Positions 15,882-26,898 are shown, numbered from the stretch's first letter. The stretch: DNA of 35,008 nt from Deltaproteobacteria bacterium (GCA_016874845.1 VGSZ01000022.1:1-35008), one strand, 5' to 3'. Numbers and translations are program-made. The notes: generated by a model not told the origin, from the letters alone.

Positions 15882-16529
15882 TCACCCGTTCTTGATGACG
15901 ATGGCCGTCAGCGCCTTGCCCGTGTGGTCGCAGGCGTCGAGCGTGGCCTCGAGCCCCTCGAGGAATTCCTTGTGCTGGATCAGGTGGACGGCGTTCTGCT
16001 CGGTCTTGAACAAGAGGCCAATCTGCTTGCGGAAGATCTCGTCGCCCTCGTGCTCGAAGCGGCTCATCTGCTGGCAGCGGCGGCGGATCTCGTCGAGGTT
16101 CTTCAGCGTGCGCAGCTCGCCCACCGCCGCGCGGGCCTCGTTCGCGGCGGCGGCGACCAGCGCGGCCAGCTCGGGGGCGCCGGCGGGGATGTCCTCCATC
16201 GCATGGGTCACGATCTGCATCGCCGTCGCGTGGCAGAGATCGACGACGTCCTCGAGCTGCGTGGCCAGCGCGTAGATGTCGCTGCGGTCGATGGGCGTCA
16301 CGAACGTGCGGTTCAGGGCGTCGTAGACCTCGTGGATGACGCCGTCGGCCTCGTGCTCGATGTCGCGGATCTGGTCGAGCGCCTTCGTCCGCGCCGTCGC
16401 GTCGACGCTGCAGACGTCCTGCATCACCAGGCCGGCCCGCACCGCGACGTCGGCGCCCTTCTCGAGCAGGTCGAAGAAGTGCTCTTCCTTTGGCAACAGC
16501 GTCTTCACGAGGCGATCGATGAACGGCAT
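15882..16529 (-). CDS. DUF47 (PhoU-like) Pit accessory protein
   Basis: A 215-residue, mainly helical cytoplasmic protein of the DUF47/PhoU-like family, which almost always pairs with Pit phosphate transporters and modulates them. It starts MPFIDRLVKTLLPKEEHFFDLLEKGA, the usual opening of the family (LLPKEExFFDLF). It contains IEHEADGVIHEVYDALN and, in the second half, FEHEGDEIFRKQI, the two acidic metal-binding E-x-x-x-D stretches of the PhoU fold. The ATG at 16529 was chosen over one at 16565 because the family begins here; the ribosome site is weak. It is four bases upstream of pit, on the same strand. Confidence 0.93.
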   Translation of the reverse strand: MPFIDRLVKTLLPKEEHFFDLLEKGADVAVRAGLVMQDVCSVDATARTKALDQIRDIEHEADGVIHEVYDALNRTFVTPIDRSDIYALATQLEDVVDLCHATAMQIVTHAMEDIPAGAPELAALVAAAANEARAAVGELRTLKNLDEIRRRCQQMSRFEHEGDEIFRKQIGLLFKTEQNAVHLIQHKEFLEGLEATLDACDHTGKALTAIVIKNG

Positions 16530-16662
16530 GGGGCGGTGCGTTATCAATGGTCGCCCTCGATGCAATCGGCAGACGACCGCGCGTCGGTGACGTTTCGGTG
16601 AACTCCCCCGTGACCGTCGGACGCGCGGCCAGGGCTTGTCCGGGACCAGCGACGAACGAACG

Positions 16663-16684
16663 AGCCCCGCACGACGGCGGGGCT
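16663..16684 (-). terminator. Hairpin after lpdA
   Basis: AGCCCCGC (16663-16670), loop ACGACG, GCGGGGCT (16677-16684): a perfect 8-bp stem, 35 bases past the stop of lpdA on the minus strand and followed there by CGTTCGTTCG. The bases between it and the stop are a GACGTCGTC-rich run (16686-16720) that can also fold on itself. Confidence 0.55.
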
Positions 16685-16719
16685 CAACGACGACGTCGCC
16701 GACGACGTCGACGACGTCG

Positions 16720-18168
16720 TCAACCGTGGGCGGCGCGGCCGGCGGCGATGGACGCGGCCTCCCAGATGGCCTCGTACAGCGTCGGGTGGGCGTGCACGGT
16801 GCGCGCGAGCTCCTCGATGGGCAGCTCGGCCGAGATCGCCAGCGCCGGCTCGGCCAGCAGGTCGGTGGCCTGCGGACCGACGATGTGGCAGCCGAGGATC
16901 TCGCCGTACTGTGCGTCGACGACGAATTTCACGAAGCCGCGCTTCTTCAGCAGGATGGCGGCCTTGGCGTTCTTCGCGAAGTCGAACTTCGCGACCTTGA
17001 CGGCGTGGCCGCGCTCTTTCGCCTCGTCCTCGGTGAGGCCGGCCCACGCCAGCGGCGGCTCCGAGTACACGCACGACGGCGTGTGGTCGTAGTTCAACGC
17101 CGCCGGCTTCGTCTTGGTCAGGCCCTTCTTCCAGGCGATGTGCTCGACGGCGATCATGCCCTCGGCCGAGGCGACGTGGGCCAGCCACGGCGTGTTGATG
17201 CAGTCGCCGATGGCGTACAGACCGGGCTCGGCCGACTCCATCATGCCGTCGACGACGACGAAGCCGGCCTTGTCGGTCTGGGCCTTCGTGGTCTCGAGGC
17301 CGATGCCCTGCGTCAGCGGCGGGCGGCCCACGGCGACGAGGATGTACTCGGTGGTCAGCGTCGCCGTCGTGCCGTCCTTGTTCTGGTACTGCGTGACGAC
17401 CTCGTTGCCCTTGCGCTCGATGGACGTGACCTTGACCTCGGTCTTGATGTCGCAGCCCTGCTTGCTCAGCTCATCAGCGAGCAGCTTGCTGCTGTCGGGG
17501 TCGGCGGGGGCGACGATGCGCGGCAGCATCTCGAGCACCGTGACCTTGGTGCCGAGGCGCTGGAACAGCGACGCGAACTCGATGCCGATCACGCCGCCGC
17601 CGAGGATGGCGAAGGTGCCGGGGATCTTCTTGACCGCCTCGTGGTTGGCGTCGAGCAGGTGGTCCGACGACACGATGCGCTCGCCGTCGAACTTCGCGAA
17701 CGGCAGCTCGCGCGGCTTGCTGCCCACGGCGAGCACGACGCTGTCGGTGGACAGCGCCGTCTCCTTGCCGTCAGCGTCGCGGGCGATCACCGTCTTCTTG
17801 CCGCCGGCCACCGCCACGCGCCCGAAGCCCTGTATGACGTCGACCTTGCGGTGCTTCATCAGGTGGGCGACGCCGCCGGCGTTGGACGTGACGACCTGAC
17901 GTTTGTGGCCGAGCACCTTCTCCCACTCGACCTTGACGCCCTCTACGCTGACGCCCATCCGCGACGCCTCTTTCAGCTCGCTGACGATGTCAGCGGTGTG
18001 GAGCATGGCCTTGGTCGGGATGCAGCCGCGGTGCAGGCAGGTGCCGCCGAGCTGCTTGTCTTTCTCGACGACGGCGACCTTCAGCCCGAGCGCGCCAGCG
18101 CGCGCGGCGGCGATGTAGCCGCCGGGACCGGAGCCAATGACGACGACGTCGTAGTGCGGGTTCGACAC
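16720..18168 (-). CDS. lpdA: Dihydrolipoamide dehydrogenase (E3)
   Basis: A 482-residue flavoprotein that reoxidises dihydrolipoamide with NAD+ as the E3 part of 2-oxoacid dehydrogenase complexes or the glycine cleavage system. The FAD-binding GSGPGGYIAAARA is at residues 12-24. The redox-active disulfide is C44 and C49 in GGTCLHRGCIPTKAML. The NAD-binding GGGVIGIEFASLF, the second FAD motif GLYAIGD and the dimer-interface catalytic pair His-Glu in HPTLYEAIWEA are all present, so the enzyme looks active. The GTG at 18168 has CGAGG six bases upstream and gives the usual N-terminus. It stands alone: no E1 or E2 gene is in the window. It is divergent from a kinase gene across 141 bases that include two GTCGAC sites separated by GGT (18232-18246). 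Confidence 0.96.
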   Translation of the reverse strand: MSNPHYDVVVIGSGPGGYIAAARAGALGLKVAVVEKDKQLGGTCLHRGCIPTKAMLHTADIVSELKEASRMGVSVEGVKVEWEKVLGHKRQVVTSNAGGVAHLMKHRKVDVIQGFGRVAVAGGKKTVIARDADGKETALSTDSVVLAVGSKPRELPFAKFDGERIVSSDHLLDANHEAVKKIPGTFAILGGGVIGIEFASLFQRLGTKVTVLEMLPRIVAPADPDSSKLLADELSKQGCDIKTEVKVTSIERKGNEVVTQYQNKDGTTATLTTEYILVAVGRPPLTQGIGLETTKAQTDKAGFVVVDGMMESAEPGLYAIGDCINTPWLAHVASAEGMIAVEHIAWKKGLTKTKPAALNYDHTPSCVYSEPPLAWAGLTEDEAKERGHAVKVAKFDFAKNAKAAILLKKRGFVKFVVDAQYGEILGCHIVGPQATDLLAEPALAISAELPIEELARTVHAHPTLYEAIWEAASIAAGRAAHG

Positions 18169-18309
18169 GGATGACCTCGGAAGGGGAAGCGGGGTTGGGG
18201 GCGTGCTACGCAGCCGCCGCCGGCTCGTCAAGTCGACGGTGTCGACGTCAGCCGAGAGCGCCGGCGCGTGCTTGCGCGTCGGCGTCGTTTTCGTCGAACC
18301 TCGCTGGCG

Positions 18310-19952
<1,643 letters not shown>

Positions 19953-19956
<4 letters not shown>

Positions 19957-21422
19957 CCAGCTCGACGCCCGCTCCCATCACGAGGTCCACCAGCCGCGGG
20001 CGCGCCGTCAGCCTGCTTGCGTGGTGGGCGCTGGCCGGCGCGCTGGTCGGCGCGCTGGTCGGGGCGTCGCCCGTGCACGCCCGCGGCGTCGCCGTGCTGC
20101 CGCTCGCCGGCGGCGCGGCACCCGCGACGCGCACGGCGTGGGCGACCGCCGTGCGCGACGCCGTGGCCCGCGTCGACGGCTTCGCGGCGGCGCCGGCGGC
20201 GACGGTCACCGAGGCGCTGGTCACCGCCGAGGCGCTCGGTACAGCCTGCGCGGTGACCGAGGTCGCGTGCATCGTGCGCGTTGGCGCGCTGGCGACCACC
20301 GAGCTCGCCGTCGGCGGGCGGGTCGAAGCCGCGAGCGCCGGCGTCACGCTGACGCTCGACGTCGTCGACGTGAGTCGCGCCCGCGCGCTGCGGCGCGTGG
20401 TCTTCACCGCCGCCGCCGGGCCCACCGCCGCTGACGCGCGACTGCTCGCCGTGCGGCTGCTGGCGCCGGAGCGCGAGCGCGGCTTTGTCGCCGTCCGCGC
20501 GCCGTCTGGATCGGTGGTCTCGGTGGACGGCGCCGTCGTCGGCACGATCCCGTTGGCTGCGCCGGTGGCCCTGCTGCCCGGGCGGCACACGGTGATCGTC
20601 GATCACATCGAGTACGACGCCTTCGAGCAGACAATCGACGTCGCGATGGGCGAGACGGCGTTCGTCGCCGTCGACCACGGCGCCGCATCGCGCTCGCCCG
20701 CTTCGACCGTCGCCACGGCGGGCGCCGCCGACGCCGCGACGACTGCGGCGCCCCGGGGCCTGCGGGTGCGCCTGTATCGTCTGACCATCGATCCGACGTT
20801 CCCGCGATCCACCGAGCACCGCTTCGCGAAGCACCTGCGCTCGACGCTGAGCCGCGTCGACGGCGTCGTGGTGGTCGGCGACACCGGCGGCGCCGCCGCG
20901 GGCGAAGCAGGCGACGACGAGGGCGACGACGCCGCGGGCGAGCGACGGGTCGCGACGCTCGCTGGCGACCACAGCGCCTTCGTCGACGCCGACGGCTCGT
21001 CGCTCGGCGCCGACGTAAACCTGCTGGTCCACGTCGTGCGCCTCGGCAGCGTCGTCATCGTCGACGCCAGCAGCCTGCGCAGCCACACGGGGCGGGGGCG
21101 GAACTTCAAGGCGACGCTGGACGCGGGCGACCTCGACGCCGCGCTGCGCCGGGTGACGCCGGCGCTGCTGCGGTCGCTGCTGCGCGACGAGCCCATCGGC
21201 CCCATCGTCGACGACGAGCGGGTCGACGGTCTGCCGGCGTGGGCGCTGTGGTCGACGGTGGCCGCCGGCGGCGCCAGCGCCGTCGCGGGCGGCACCGCCG
21301 GCGCCCTGTGGCTCGGCGCCCGTCGGCTCGACCCGGCGCTGGGCGTCGTCTGCGTCGCCGCGCTGGCCACGTCGGCGGCGCTGGCCGTCGCCGCCGGGCT
21401 GGAGGCGCCGTACGTCCGATGA
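19953..21422 (+). CDS. Exported PEGA-domain protein
   Basis: A 489-residue protein with an N-terminal signal or anchor helix (LLAWWALAGALVGALVGA, followed by ASPVHA). The mature N-terminal half resembles the PEGA-associated region of myxobacterial envelope proteins with VAVLPLAGG and a TELAVGGRVEA strand. A recognisable PEGA domain spans about residues 165-225 (APSGSVVSVDGAVVGTIPLAAPVALLPGRH). A linker rich in Asp and Glu follows, then a second alpha/beta region, and two hydrophobic helices near the C-terminus (ALWSTVAAGGASAVAGGTAGALWLG and VVCVAALATSAALAVAAGL). It probably sits in the periplasm held by the C-terminal helices. Starts at ATG 19953 in the ATGA that overlaps the kinase stop; GTG 19944 is an alternative. 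Its gene lies between a kinase and an SDR in an overlapping cluster. Function unknown. Confidence 0.8.
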
Positions 21423-22480
21423 GCGACAAGGCGGGCAGCGTCGCCCTCGTGGGCGGCAGCGGTCTCGTCGGCACGGCGCTGGCCGCCCATCTGGGGGCGT
21501 CGTCGCGCCGGGTGCTGGTGGTGGACCGCGCGGCGCCCCGCGCCGCGCGGGCCACGCCGTCGTCGGCGACGGCGACGAAGACGGCGTCGTTCGTGCGCGT
21601 CGACCTTACCGACGACGGCGCCGAGGACGCGCTCCTTGCGGCCTGGTCGACCCACGCCGTCGACGTCGTTGTGCACCTCGCCGCGCGCGTCGACCCGCCC
21701 GGCGACGACGACGACCGAACACGGATGCGGCGGCTGCACGAGCACGGCACGCGCGCCGCCGTGCGCGCCGCGCGCCGCGCCGGGGTCCGTCGCTTCGTGC
21801 TCGTGTCGTCGACGGTGGTCTACGGCGCGTGGCCCGACAACCCGGTGCCGCTGGCCGTCGACGCACCGGTACGGCCGTGCGCGTTCCCCTACGCGATGGA
21901 CAAGGCGCTGCAGGAGCGCGTGGCCCGCGCCGCCTGGCGCGAGGACGGCGACGGCGACGACGACGACGGTCTCGCCATCGTGCGACCGGGGATCGTGTAC
22001 GCGCCGCAGGCGCGCTCGTACCTGACCGAGATCCTGCGCCGCGTCCGCCTGCCGCTGCCGTCGCTGCTGCGCCGGTCGGGCCTGCCCCGCGGCGCGCTGC
22101 CGGCCCTGAACGGGCACCGACCGCCACTGCAGTTCGTCCACGTCGACGACGTCGCCGCCGTCCTCGCCGCCGTCGTCGACCACGAGGGCGCCGGCGTCTT
22201 CCACGCCGCGTCGGCCGACTGGCTCGCCTACGAGGACGTCGCCCGCGCCGCCGGGCTCGCCGTGGTTGACGTCGACGCCCGCCTGACCGGCGCGGTGCTC
22301 GACCGGCTGGTGCCGTGGCTGCCCCCGTCGCTGCGCGCGCCATCGTCGCTGTTTCCGTACCTCATGCATCCGTTCGTCGTGTCCATGACCACGACGGCGG
22401 CGCGGCTCGGCGTCCGGCCGCGCTGGTCATCGCGGGAGGCGCTGCAGGCGATGCTCGACGGCCCTGGCGCGGACCGGTGA
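21419..22480 (+). CDS. NAD(P)-dependent epimerase/dehydratase (extended SDR)
   Basis: A 353-residue extended SDR with the nucleotide-binding GGSGLVGTALAAHL, the VVHLAARVD strand and VSSTVVYGAWPDNP, then the catalytic YAMDK (YxxxK). The later FVHVDDVAAVLAAVV and GVFHAASADW segments are the substrate half. It is a paralog of the 13571-14743 protein, sharing the SSTxxYGAxPDNP segment. It probably acts on a nucleotide sugar or a similar substrate, but which one cannot be told. The ATG overlaps the stop of the PEGA gene by four bases (ATGA), so translation is likely coupled. Its TGA stop at 22478-22480 directly abuts the stop of the convergent flippase gene. It contains an Asp-rich insert (EDGDGDDDDG) before LAIVRPGIVY. 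Confidence 0.87.
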   Translation: MSDKAGSVALVGGSGLVGTALAAHLGASSRRVLVVDRAAPRAARATPSSATATKTASFVRVDLTDDGAEDALLAAWSTHAVDVVVHLAARVDPPGDDDDRTRMRRLHEHGTRAAVRAARRAGVRRFVLVSSTVVYGAWPDNPVPLAVDAPVRPCAFPYAMDKALQERVARAAWREDGDGDDDDGLAIVRPGIVYAPQARSYLTEILRRVRLPLPSLLRRSGLPRGALPALNGHRPPLQFVHVDDVAAVLAAVVDHEGAGVFHAASADWLAYEDVARAAGLAVVDVDARLTGAVLDRLVPWLPPSLRAPSSLFPYLMHPFVVSMTTTAARLGVRPRWSSREALQAMLDGPGADR

Positions 22481-23965
22481 TCACGCCGCTGCCGCTGCCG
22501 GCGTCTTCGTCGCCGGTAAGTCGTCGTCGCTGGCCCACGTCACCGACTCGGCGCGCACCGCCTTGACGCGCTTGACGACGACGAAGAACAGCGGCCCGCA
22601 GACGACGACGCAGCCGGCGAGGGTCAGCCACGCGGCATGGACACCGAGCGCAGGCGCGAGCAGGAGCGGACCGCCGCACGCGACGGCGCCGAGCCCCAGG
22701 AACACCGCGGTGGCGCCGAGCTCGCCGCCAAGCACCGGCAGCCCGCGCTGGCCGAGGCGCACGGCGACGGCGACGACGCCCACCAGTGCGCCGAGCACCG
22801 AGCCGGCGATGAAGCCCTGAAAGCCGCCGAGCGTGAAGCCCACCAGCGTCGACAGGATGGTGACGCCGACCTTGATGCCGTTGGTGAGCGCGAGCCCGCG
22901 GCCGTCGCCGTCAGCGACCATCGCACGCGACGACGCCTCCTGCAGGAAGGCGAACCACATCGGCACGAGCAGCACCTGCGCCATGGGGCCGGCGGCGTGG
23001 AACTCGGGGTTCTTGTAGGCGAGCAGGAAGAACGCCGGCGCCGTGGTGGCTGCCCCGAGGAACAAGAGCATCGCCGCCGGCAGGTACGCGCTGCGCGACG
23101 ACGCGAGGCGCCGCCGCAGCTCGTCGGGCGAGGCGCGGAACGCCGCCGCGAGCACCGGGGTCAGCACCATCGACGTCACCTGGTTGGCGATCTCGCGCGG
23201 CACGCTCGTGACGATGCTGGCGACGTTGTAGATGCCAAACAGCGCGAAGCCCTGCAGCCAGGGCAGGCTGATGCCGTCCCAGCGCATGGCCAAAAACGAC
23301 AGCAGCGTCGACAAGAAGATCCACTGGCCGAACGAGAAGATCTCGCCAAGCGCGGCCTTGTCCCAGCGCAGCCGCGGACGCTTGCCGCCCAGCGACGTGT
23401 GCGACAGCAGGAAGCGCACGAACCCCGAGCCCACCGCCGAGGCGGCGAGCGCCCAGACGCTGCCGGTCTGCATCGCCAGCGGGATCGAGATGCACAGACC
23501 GGCGGCCTGCGAGACGAGGTCGACGACGAGGACGCGCTTGATCTCCATGCGCCGCTGCAGCGTGTAGAGCTGGATGGACTCGGCGCTGAGGAACAGGATC
23601 ATCAACGACGAAAACGGCAGCAGCCACGACAGCCGCGGCTCGCCGTAGACGTGGGCGGCGACGGGCCCGCACAGCGCGCCAAGCACGAACAGCGCGAGCC
23701 CGCGCACCACCGACAGCGTCCACGCCGTGTCGACGAAGTCGTCGTCGTCGCGCGCCGAGCGCACCACGCTGGCGCCGATGCCGACGTCGGACACCAGCCA
23801 CAGGCCCGTCGTCACGACGACAAGGAAGCCGTTCACGCCGAACTCGGACGGCGACAGGTACCACGCCGTCACGATCTGGCTGATCAGCCGCATCAGCTGC
23901 GACACGAACTGCGTGACGACGCTGAGCACCGTCCCGTGGATGGCCTTGCCGGCTGCCGTGCTCAT
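22481..23965 (-). CDS. Polysaccharide flippase (Wzx-like)
   Basis: A 494-residue protein with about 12 to 14 hydrophobic helices and the layout of the polysaccharide export/Wzx branch of the MOP superfamily. Typical segments are TVLSVVTQFVSQLMRLISQIVTAWYLSPSEFG at the N-terminus, FSFGQWIFLSTLL in the middle, and the IFNxxS-like GIYNVASIVTSVPREIANQVTSMVLTPVLAAAF. Such proteins flip undecaprenyl-linked glycans across the inner membrane. The ATG at 23965 has GGGAG four bases upstream. It ends exactly at the stop of the convergent SDR gene (TGATCA), and is 139 bases from the modC end on the same strand; those bases show no gene. The glycan is unknown and no glycosyltransferase is in view. A direct link to the undecaprenol kinase at 10146 is speculation. 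Confidence 0.88.
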   Translation of the reverse strand: MSTAAGKAIHGTVLSVVTQFVSQLMRLISQIVTAWYLSPSEFGVNGFLVVVTTGLWLVSDVGIGASVVRSARDDDDFVDTAWTLSVVRGLALFVLGALCGPVAAHVYGEPRLSWLLPFSSLMILFLSAESIQLYTLQRRMEIKRVLVVDLVSQAAGLCISIPLAMQTGSVWALAASAVGSGFVRFLLSHTSLGGKRPRLRWDKAALGEIFSFGQWIFLSTLLSFLAMRWDGISLPWLQGFALFGIYNVASIVTSVPREIANQVTSMVLTPVLAAAFRASPDELRRRLASSRSAYLPAAMLLFLGAATTAPAFFLLAYKNPEFHAAGPMAQVLLVPMWFAFLQEASSRAMVADGDGRGLALTNGIKVGVTILSTLVGFTLGGFQGFIAGSVLGALVGVVAVAVRLGQRGLPVLGGELGATAVFLGLGAVACGGPLLLAPALGVHAAWLTLAGCVVVCGPLFFVVVKRVKAVRAESVTWASDDDLPATKTPAAAAA

Positions 23966-24104
23966 CGCGCTCCCTGCCCGCGCCCCCGCGGCGCGACGGC
24001 GACACCGTCGCCCTACCCGCTTGTACTGCGGCGGCGCCCGCCGGTCCCGCCCCTGCGCGCCCGTGCCGTCCGCCACCACCGGGCGCCGACCGGCGCCGGG
24101 CAAC

Positions 24105-25187
24105 TCAGGCGCGCACGACGTGGGCCGCCGTCCTCGCGAACACCACTGCCACCGCGGCGCCTTCGGCGAGGCCGAGCGCGTCGCGCGTCGAGCGCGTCAC
24201 CAGCGCCGTCAGCACGAAGCCCGCGTCGACGACCACGCGGATCGCGGCGCCCTCGTCGACGAGCTCGACGACCCGCCCCGCCAGACGGACCTGGCCGCTC
24301 GCGCCGCTTGCGCCCGCCACGGGTTCGAGCGCGACGTCCTCGGCACGCAGCAGCACGAAGACTTCGCCGTCGCCGTCGCCCGCCGGCGCGCGCGCCTGCA
24401 CCCGCGCGTCGCCGACCTGCACCGTGGCGATCCGCTCGTGCACCGCCACGATCCGCCCGCGCACGATGGTGTCGACGCCGACGACACGGGCCACCGCGAC
24501 GTCCTGCGGCCGCGCGAAGACGTCACCGACCGGCCCCCGCTGCAGCATGCGGCCCTCGGCCATCACCACGACGTCGTCGCCCAGACAGAGCGCCTCGACG
24601 CGATCGTGGGTCACAACGACGGCGGGCGTGCCGAGCGCCTGCAGCGCCGCGCGCAGCTGCCGCCGCACCGTCGCCCGCATCGCAGCGTCGAGCGCGCTCA
24701 AGGGCTCGTCAAGCAGCAACAGGCGCGGCCGCGGCGCCACCGCCCGCGCCAACGCCACACGCTGCTGCTGCCCGCCCGACAGCTCCGCCGGACGGCGCGA
24801 ACCGAGCCCCTGCAGCTGCAGCAGCGCCAGCACCTCTGCGCGTCGCGAACGCCGCGCGGCTGCGTCGAGCGCAAACAGGCCGAACTCCACGTGCTCGTCG
24901 ACGCTGAGGTGGGGAAACAGCGCGTGGTCCTGGGGCACGAAGCCGATGCGCCGCGCCTGCGGCGGTCGCGCCACCCGCCGCGCCCCGTCGAACCAGACAT
25001 CATCGCCAAAGCGGATGACGCCCTCATCGGGGTGCTCCAGCCCGGCCAGACAGCGCAGCGTTGTCGTCTTGCCGCAGCCCGACGGACCGAACAGCACGAG
25101 CACGCGCCCCGCGGCGCAGACGTCGGCGACGTCGGCCCGCACCGTCGTCGCCCCGCGCTTCATCGCAAACGTCGCCCGCAGCGTCAT
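24105..25187 (-). CDS. modC: Molybdate ABC transporter ATP-binding protein
   Basis: A 360-residue ABC ATPase. Walker A is GPSGCGKTT at residues 34-42, the signature is LSGGQQQRVALARA, Walker B is LLLLDEPLSALD, and the switch His is in VVTHDRVEAL. The C-terminal 120 residues form a TOBE/Mop-like domain (RGRIVAVHERIATVQVGDARV, LAGRVVELVDEGAAIRVVV), the molybdate-sensing domain found in ModC. It drives import of molybdate with ModA and ModB at the inner membrane. It starts six bases past the end of modB and closes the modABC operon on the minus strand. ModC proteins can regulate import through the Mop domain; nothing upstream lets me see an operator. A sulfate or thiosulfate ATPase is possible but the context supports molybdate. 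Confidence 0.93.
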   Translation of the reverse strand: MTLRATFAMKRGATTVRADVADVCAAGRVLVLFGPSGCGKTTTLRCLAGLEHPDEGVIRFGDDVWFDGARRVARPPQARRIGFVPQDHALFPHLSVDEHVEFGLFALDAAARRSRRAEVLALLQLQGLGSRRPAELSGGQQQRVALARAVAPRPRLLLLDEPLSALDAAMRATVRRQLRAALQALGTPAVVVTHDRVEALCLGDDVVVMAEGRMLQRGPVGDVFARPQDVAVARVVGVDTIVRGRIVAVHERIATVQVGDARVQARAPAGDGDGEVFVLLRAEDVALEPVAGASGASGQVRLAGRVVELVDEGAAIRVVVDAGFVLTALVTRSTRDALGLAEGAAVAVVFARTAAHVVRA

Positions 25188-25193
25188 CGAACC

Positions 25194-25859
25194 TCAGGTG
25201 AGCAGCGCGTCGCGGCGGCCGCCGCGACCGGCGAGCACCAACACGACGAACGAAAAGACCAGCAGCGCGGCGGCCGTCCGGTGGGCGCTGCCGTAGTCGA
25301 GAGCGCCGACGTCGTCGTAGATGGCGATGGACAGCGTGCGGGTCACGCCCGGCACGTTGCCGCCGAGCATCATGACGACGCCGAACTCGCCCACCGCGTG
25401 AGCGAAGGTGAGCACGACGCCGGCGCGCAGGCCCGGCGCCGACAGCGGCAGCACCACCCGCACGAAGGTCCGCAGGCGCGACGCCCCGGCGCACCACGCC
25501 GCCTCGACGACTCGGCGGTCGACGGCGGCAAAGGCGGCGGCGAACGGGCGCACCGAGAACGGCAGGTTGAACAGCAGCGACCCGACGAGCAGCCCGCCGA
25601 AGGTGAACGGCAGCCGCGGCCCCCCGACGGCGGTCAGCGGCGCGCCGACGACGCCGTCGGGCCCGAGCGCCGCGAGCACGTAGAAGCCGAGCACGGTGGG
25701 CGGCAAGACGATGGGAAGCGCGACCACGGCGTCCACCACCGGTCGCGCCCGCGACGTGGTCGTCGCCGACCACCAGGCGAGCGGCAGCGAGACGACGAAC
25801 AGGATCGCGGCGGTCAGCGTCGCGAGCTTCAGCGTGACCAGCACGGCGGCAGTGTCCAC
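25194..25859 (-). CDS. modB: Molybdate ABC transporter permease
   Basis: A 221-residue membrane protein with five to six helices and the permease motif EAAWCAGASRLRTFVRVVLPLSAPGL, the conserved EAA loop that contacts ModC. The opening VLVTLKLATLTAAILFVVSLPLAWW and the VALPIVLPPTVLGFYVL loop are typical of ModB. Start: GTG at 25859 gives the family's normal N-terminus; a GTG at 25844 is an alternative and no ribosome site is clear. It lies between modA (101-base gap, 25860-25960) and modC (6-base gap) on the minus strand. The gap contains an inverted repeat CAGGCCG/CGGCCTG (25874-25880 and 25912-25918) that could form a stem-loop and lower expression of modBC relative to modA; this is inference. 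Confidence 0.92.
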   Translation of the reverse strand: MDTAAVLVTLKLATLTAAILFVVSLPLAWWSATTTSRARPVVDAVVALPIVLPPTVLGFYVLAALGPDGVVGAPLTAVGGPRLPFTFGGLLVGSLLFNLPFSVRPFAAAFAAVDRRVVEAAWCAGASRLRTFVRVVLPLSAPGLRAGVVLTFAHAVGEFGVVMMLGGNVPGVTRTLSIAIYDDVGALDYGSAHRTAAALLVFSFVVLVLAGRGGRRDALLT

Positions 25860-25960
25860 GTCGACGACGCTAACAGGCCGCGGGGCCGGCGACCGCAGAC
25901 CGGTGTCCTTTCGGCCTGCGTTTCTGGGACCGGGGCGGCGGCGCGGGCCCGGCGGCGGCG

Positions 25961-26788
25961 TCAGGGCGCCAGCGCCGCGGGCGCCACGCCGCCCGGTGAC
26001 GATGGTGAGGATGACAAGGACGATGACGATGTCGACGATGACGCGCCCGGCAGCTCGAAGCCGGCGGCCTGCAGGATGGCGCGGGCCTGGGCGCCTTGCA
26101 GGAACGCGGCGAACGCCAGCGCCGCCGCGGGCTCCTTCGTCGTCGCCACGACGCAGCCGCCCTGCACGAGCGGCGGGTGGGCGGTGGCGGGCACCTCGAC
26201 CCAGACGCCCTTGCCGGCGAGCGCGGGCGAGCGCACGAAGGCGAGGGCGACGAAGCCCACGTCGGCGGCGCCGCTGTCGACGAAGTGCACGGCCTGGGCG
26301 ACGTTCTCGCCGAGCACGAACTTCGGGCGGGCGACGTCGTAGAGCCCCATCGACCGCAGCGCGGCCTCGGCAGCGCGGCCGTAGGGGGCGTGGCGGGGGT
26401 TGGCCAGCGCGACGCGCGCGACCTGCGGGTCGGCGACGACGGCGGGCCCGCCAGCGGCGCTGACCGGGGCGCCGGCGCGGCTGTACAGGACGAGGCGCCC
26501 GGTGCCGTAGACGAAGCGGTCGCGGGCGTGGCCGCCGGCCACGAGGCGGTCGACGTAGGCGACGTCGGCGGACAGGAACACGTCGAACGGCGCCCCCCGC
26601 GCCACCTGGGCGAAGAACGCGCCGGACGAGCCGTGGACGACGTCCACGTGGACGCCGGGGTGGGCGGCCGAGAACGCGTCGACCAGCGCCGGCATCGCGA
26701 ACTGCAGGTCGGCGGCGGCGGCGACGACGACGCTCGATTGCGGCGGTGCGCATGCGACGGCGAGCACCAGCGCGAGGGCGGGCGACAT
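25961..26788 (-). CDS. modA: Molybdate-binding protein, lipoprotein form
   Basis: A 275-residue solute-binding protein. The N-terminus MSPALALVLAVACAPP looks like a short lipoprotein signal with Cys near residue 13 (relaxed lipobox), so ModA may be tethered rather than free. The ModA body shows VVVAAAADLQFAMPALVDAF, VVHGSSGAFFAQVARGAPFDVFLSAD, the hinge region HAPYGRAAEAALRSMGL and DSGAADVGFVALAFV. It binds molybdate in the periplasm and hands it to ModB. After the fold there is a Ser-rich tail (about 16 Ser within 25 residues) encoded by GATGAC-like repeats, then Pro/Ala. The ATG at 26788 is the only start that gives a signal peptide. It leads the modABC operon; no molybdoenzyme is in the window. 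Confidence 0.92.
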   Translation of the reverse strand: MSPALALVLAVACAPPQSSVVVAAAADLQFAMPALVDAFSAAHPGVHVDVVHGSSGAFFAQVARGAPFDVFLSADVAYVDRLVAGGHARDRFVYGTGRLVLYSRAGAPVSAAGGPAVVADPQVARVALANPRHAPYGRAAEAALRSMGLYDVARPKFVLGENVAQAVHFVDSGAADVGFVALAFVRSPALAGKGVWVEVPATAHPPLVQGGCVVATTKEPAAALAFAAFLQGAQARAILQAAGFELPGASSSTSSSSLSSSPSSPGGVAPAALAP

Positions 26789-26898
26789 GGGCCCGGTATG
26801 ACACCCGGCCGAGGGGGGCCGCAACGTCGACGAACGACCGATGGATCCGGGGGGCCCTCGAAAGGAAACGCGCGGCGGCGGCGTGTAGACTCGGGGCG

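Noticed and set aside
16686-16720. GACGTCGTC run as a binding-site cluster
   Set aside because: It fits the general GAC/GTC trinucleotide bias of the window and has no defined repeat unit.
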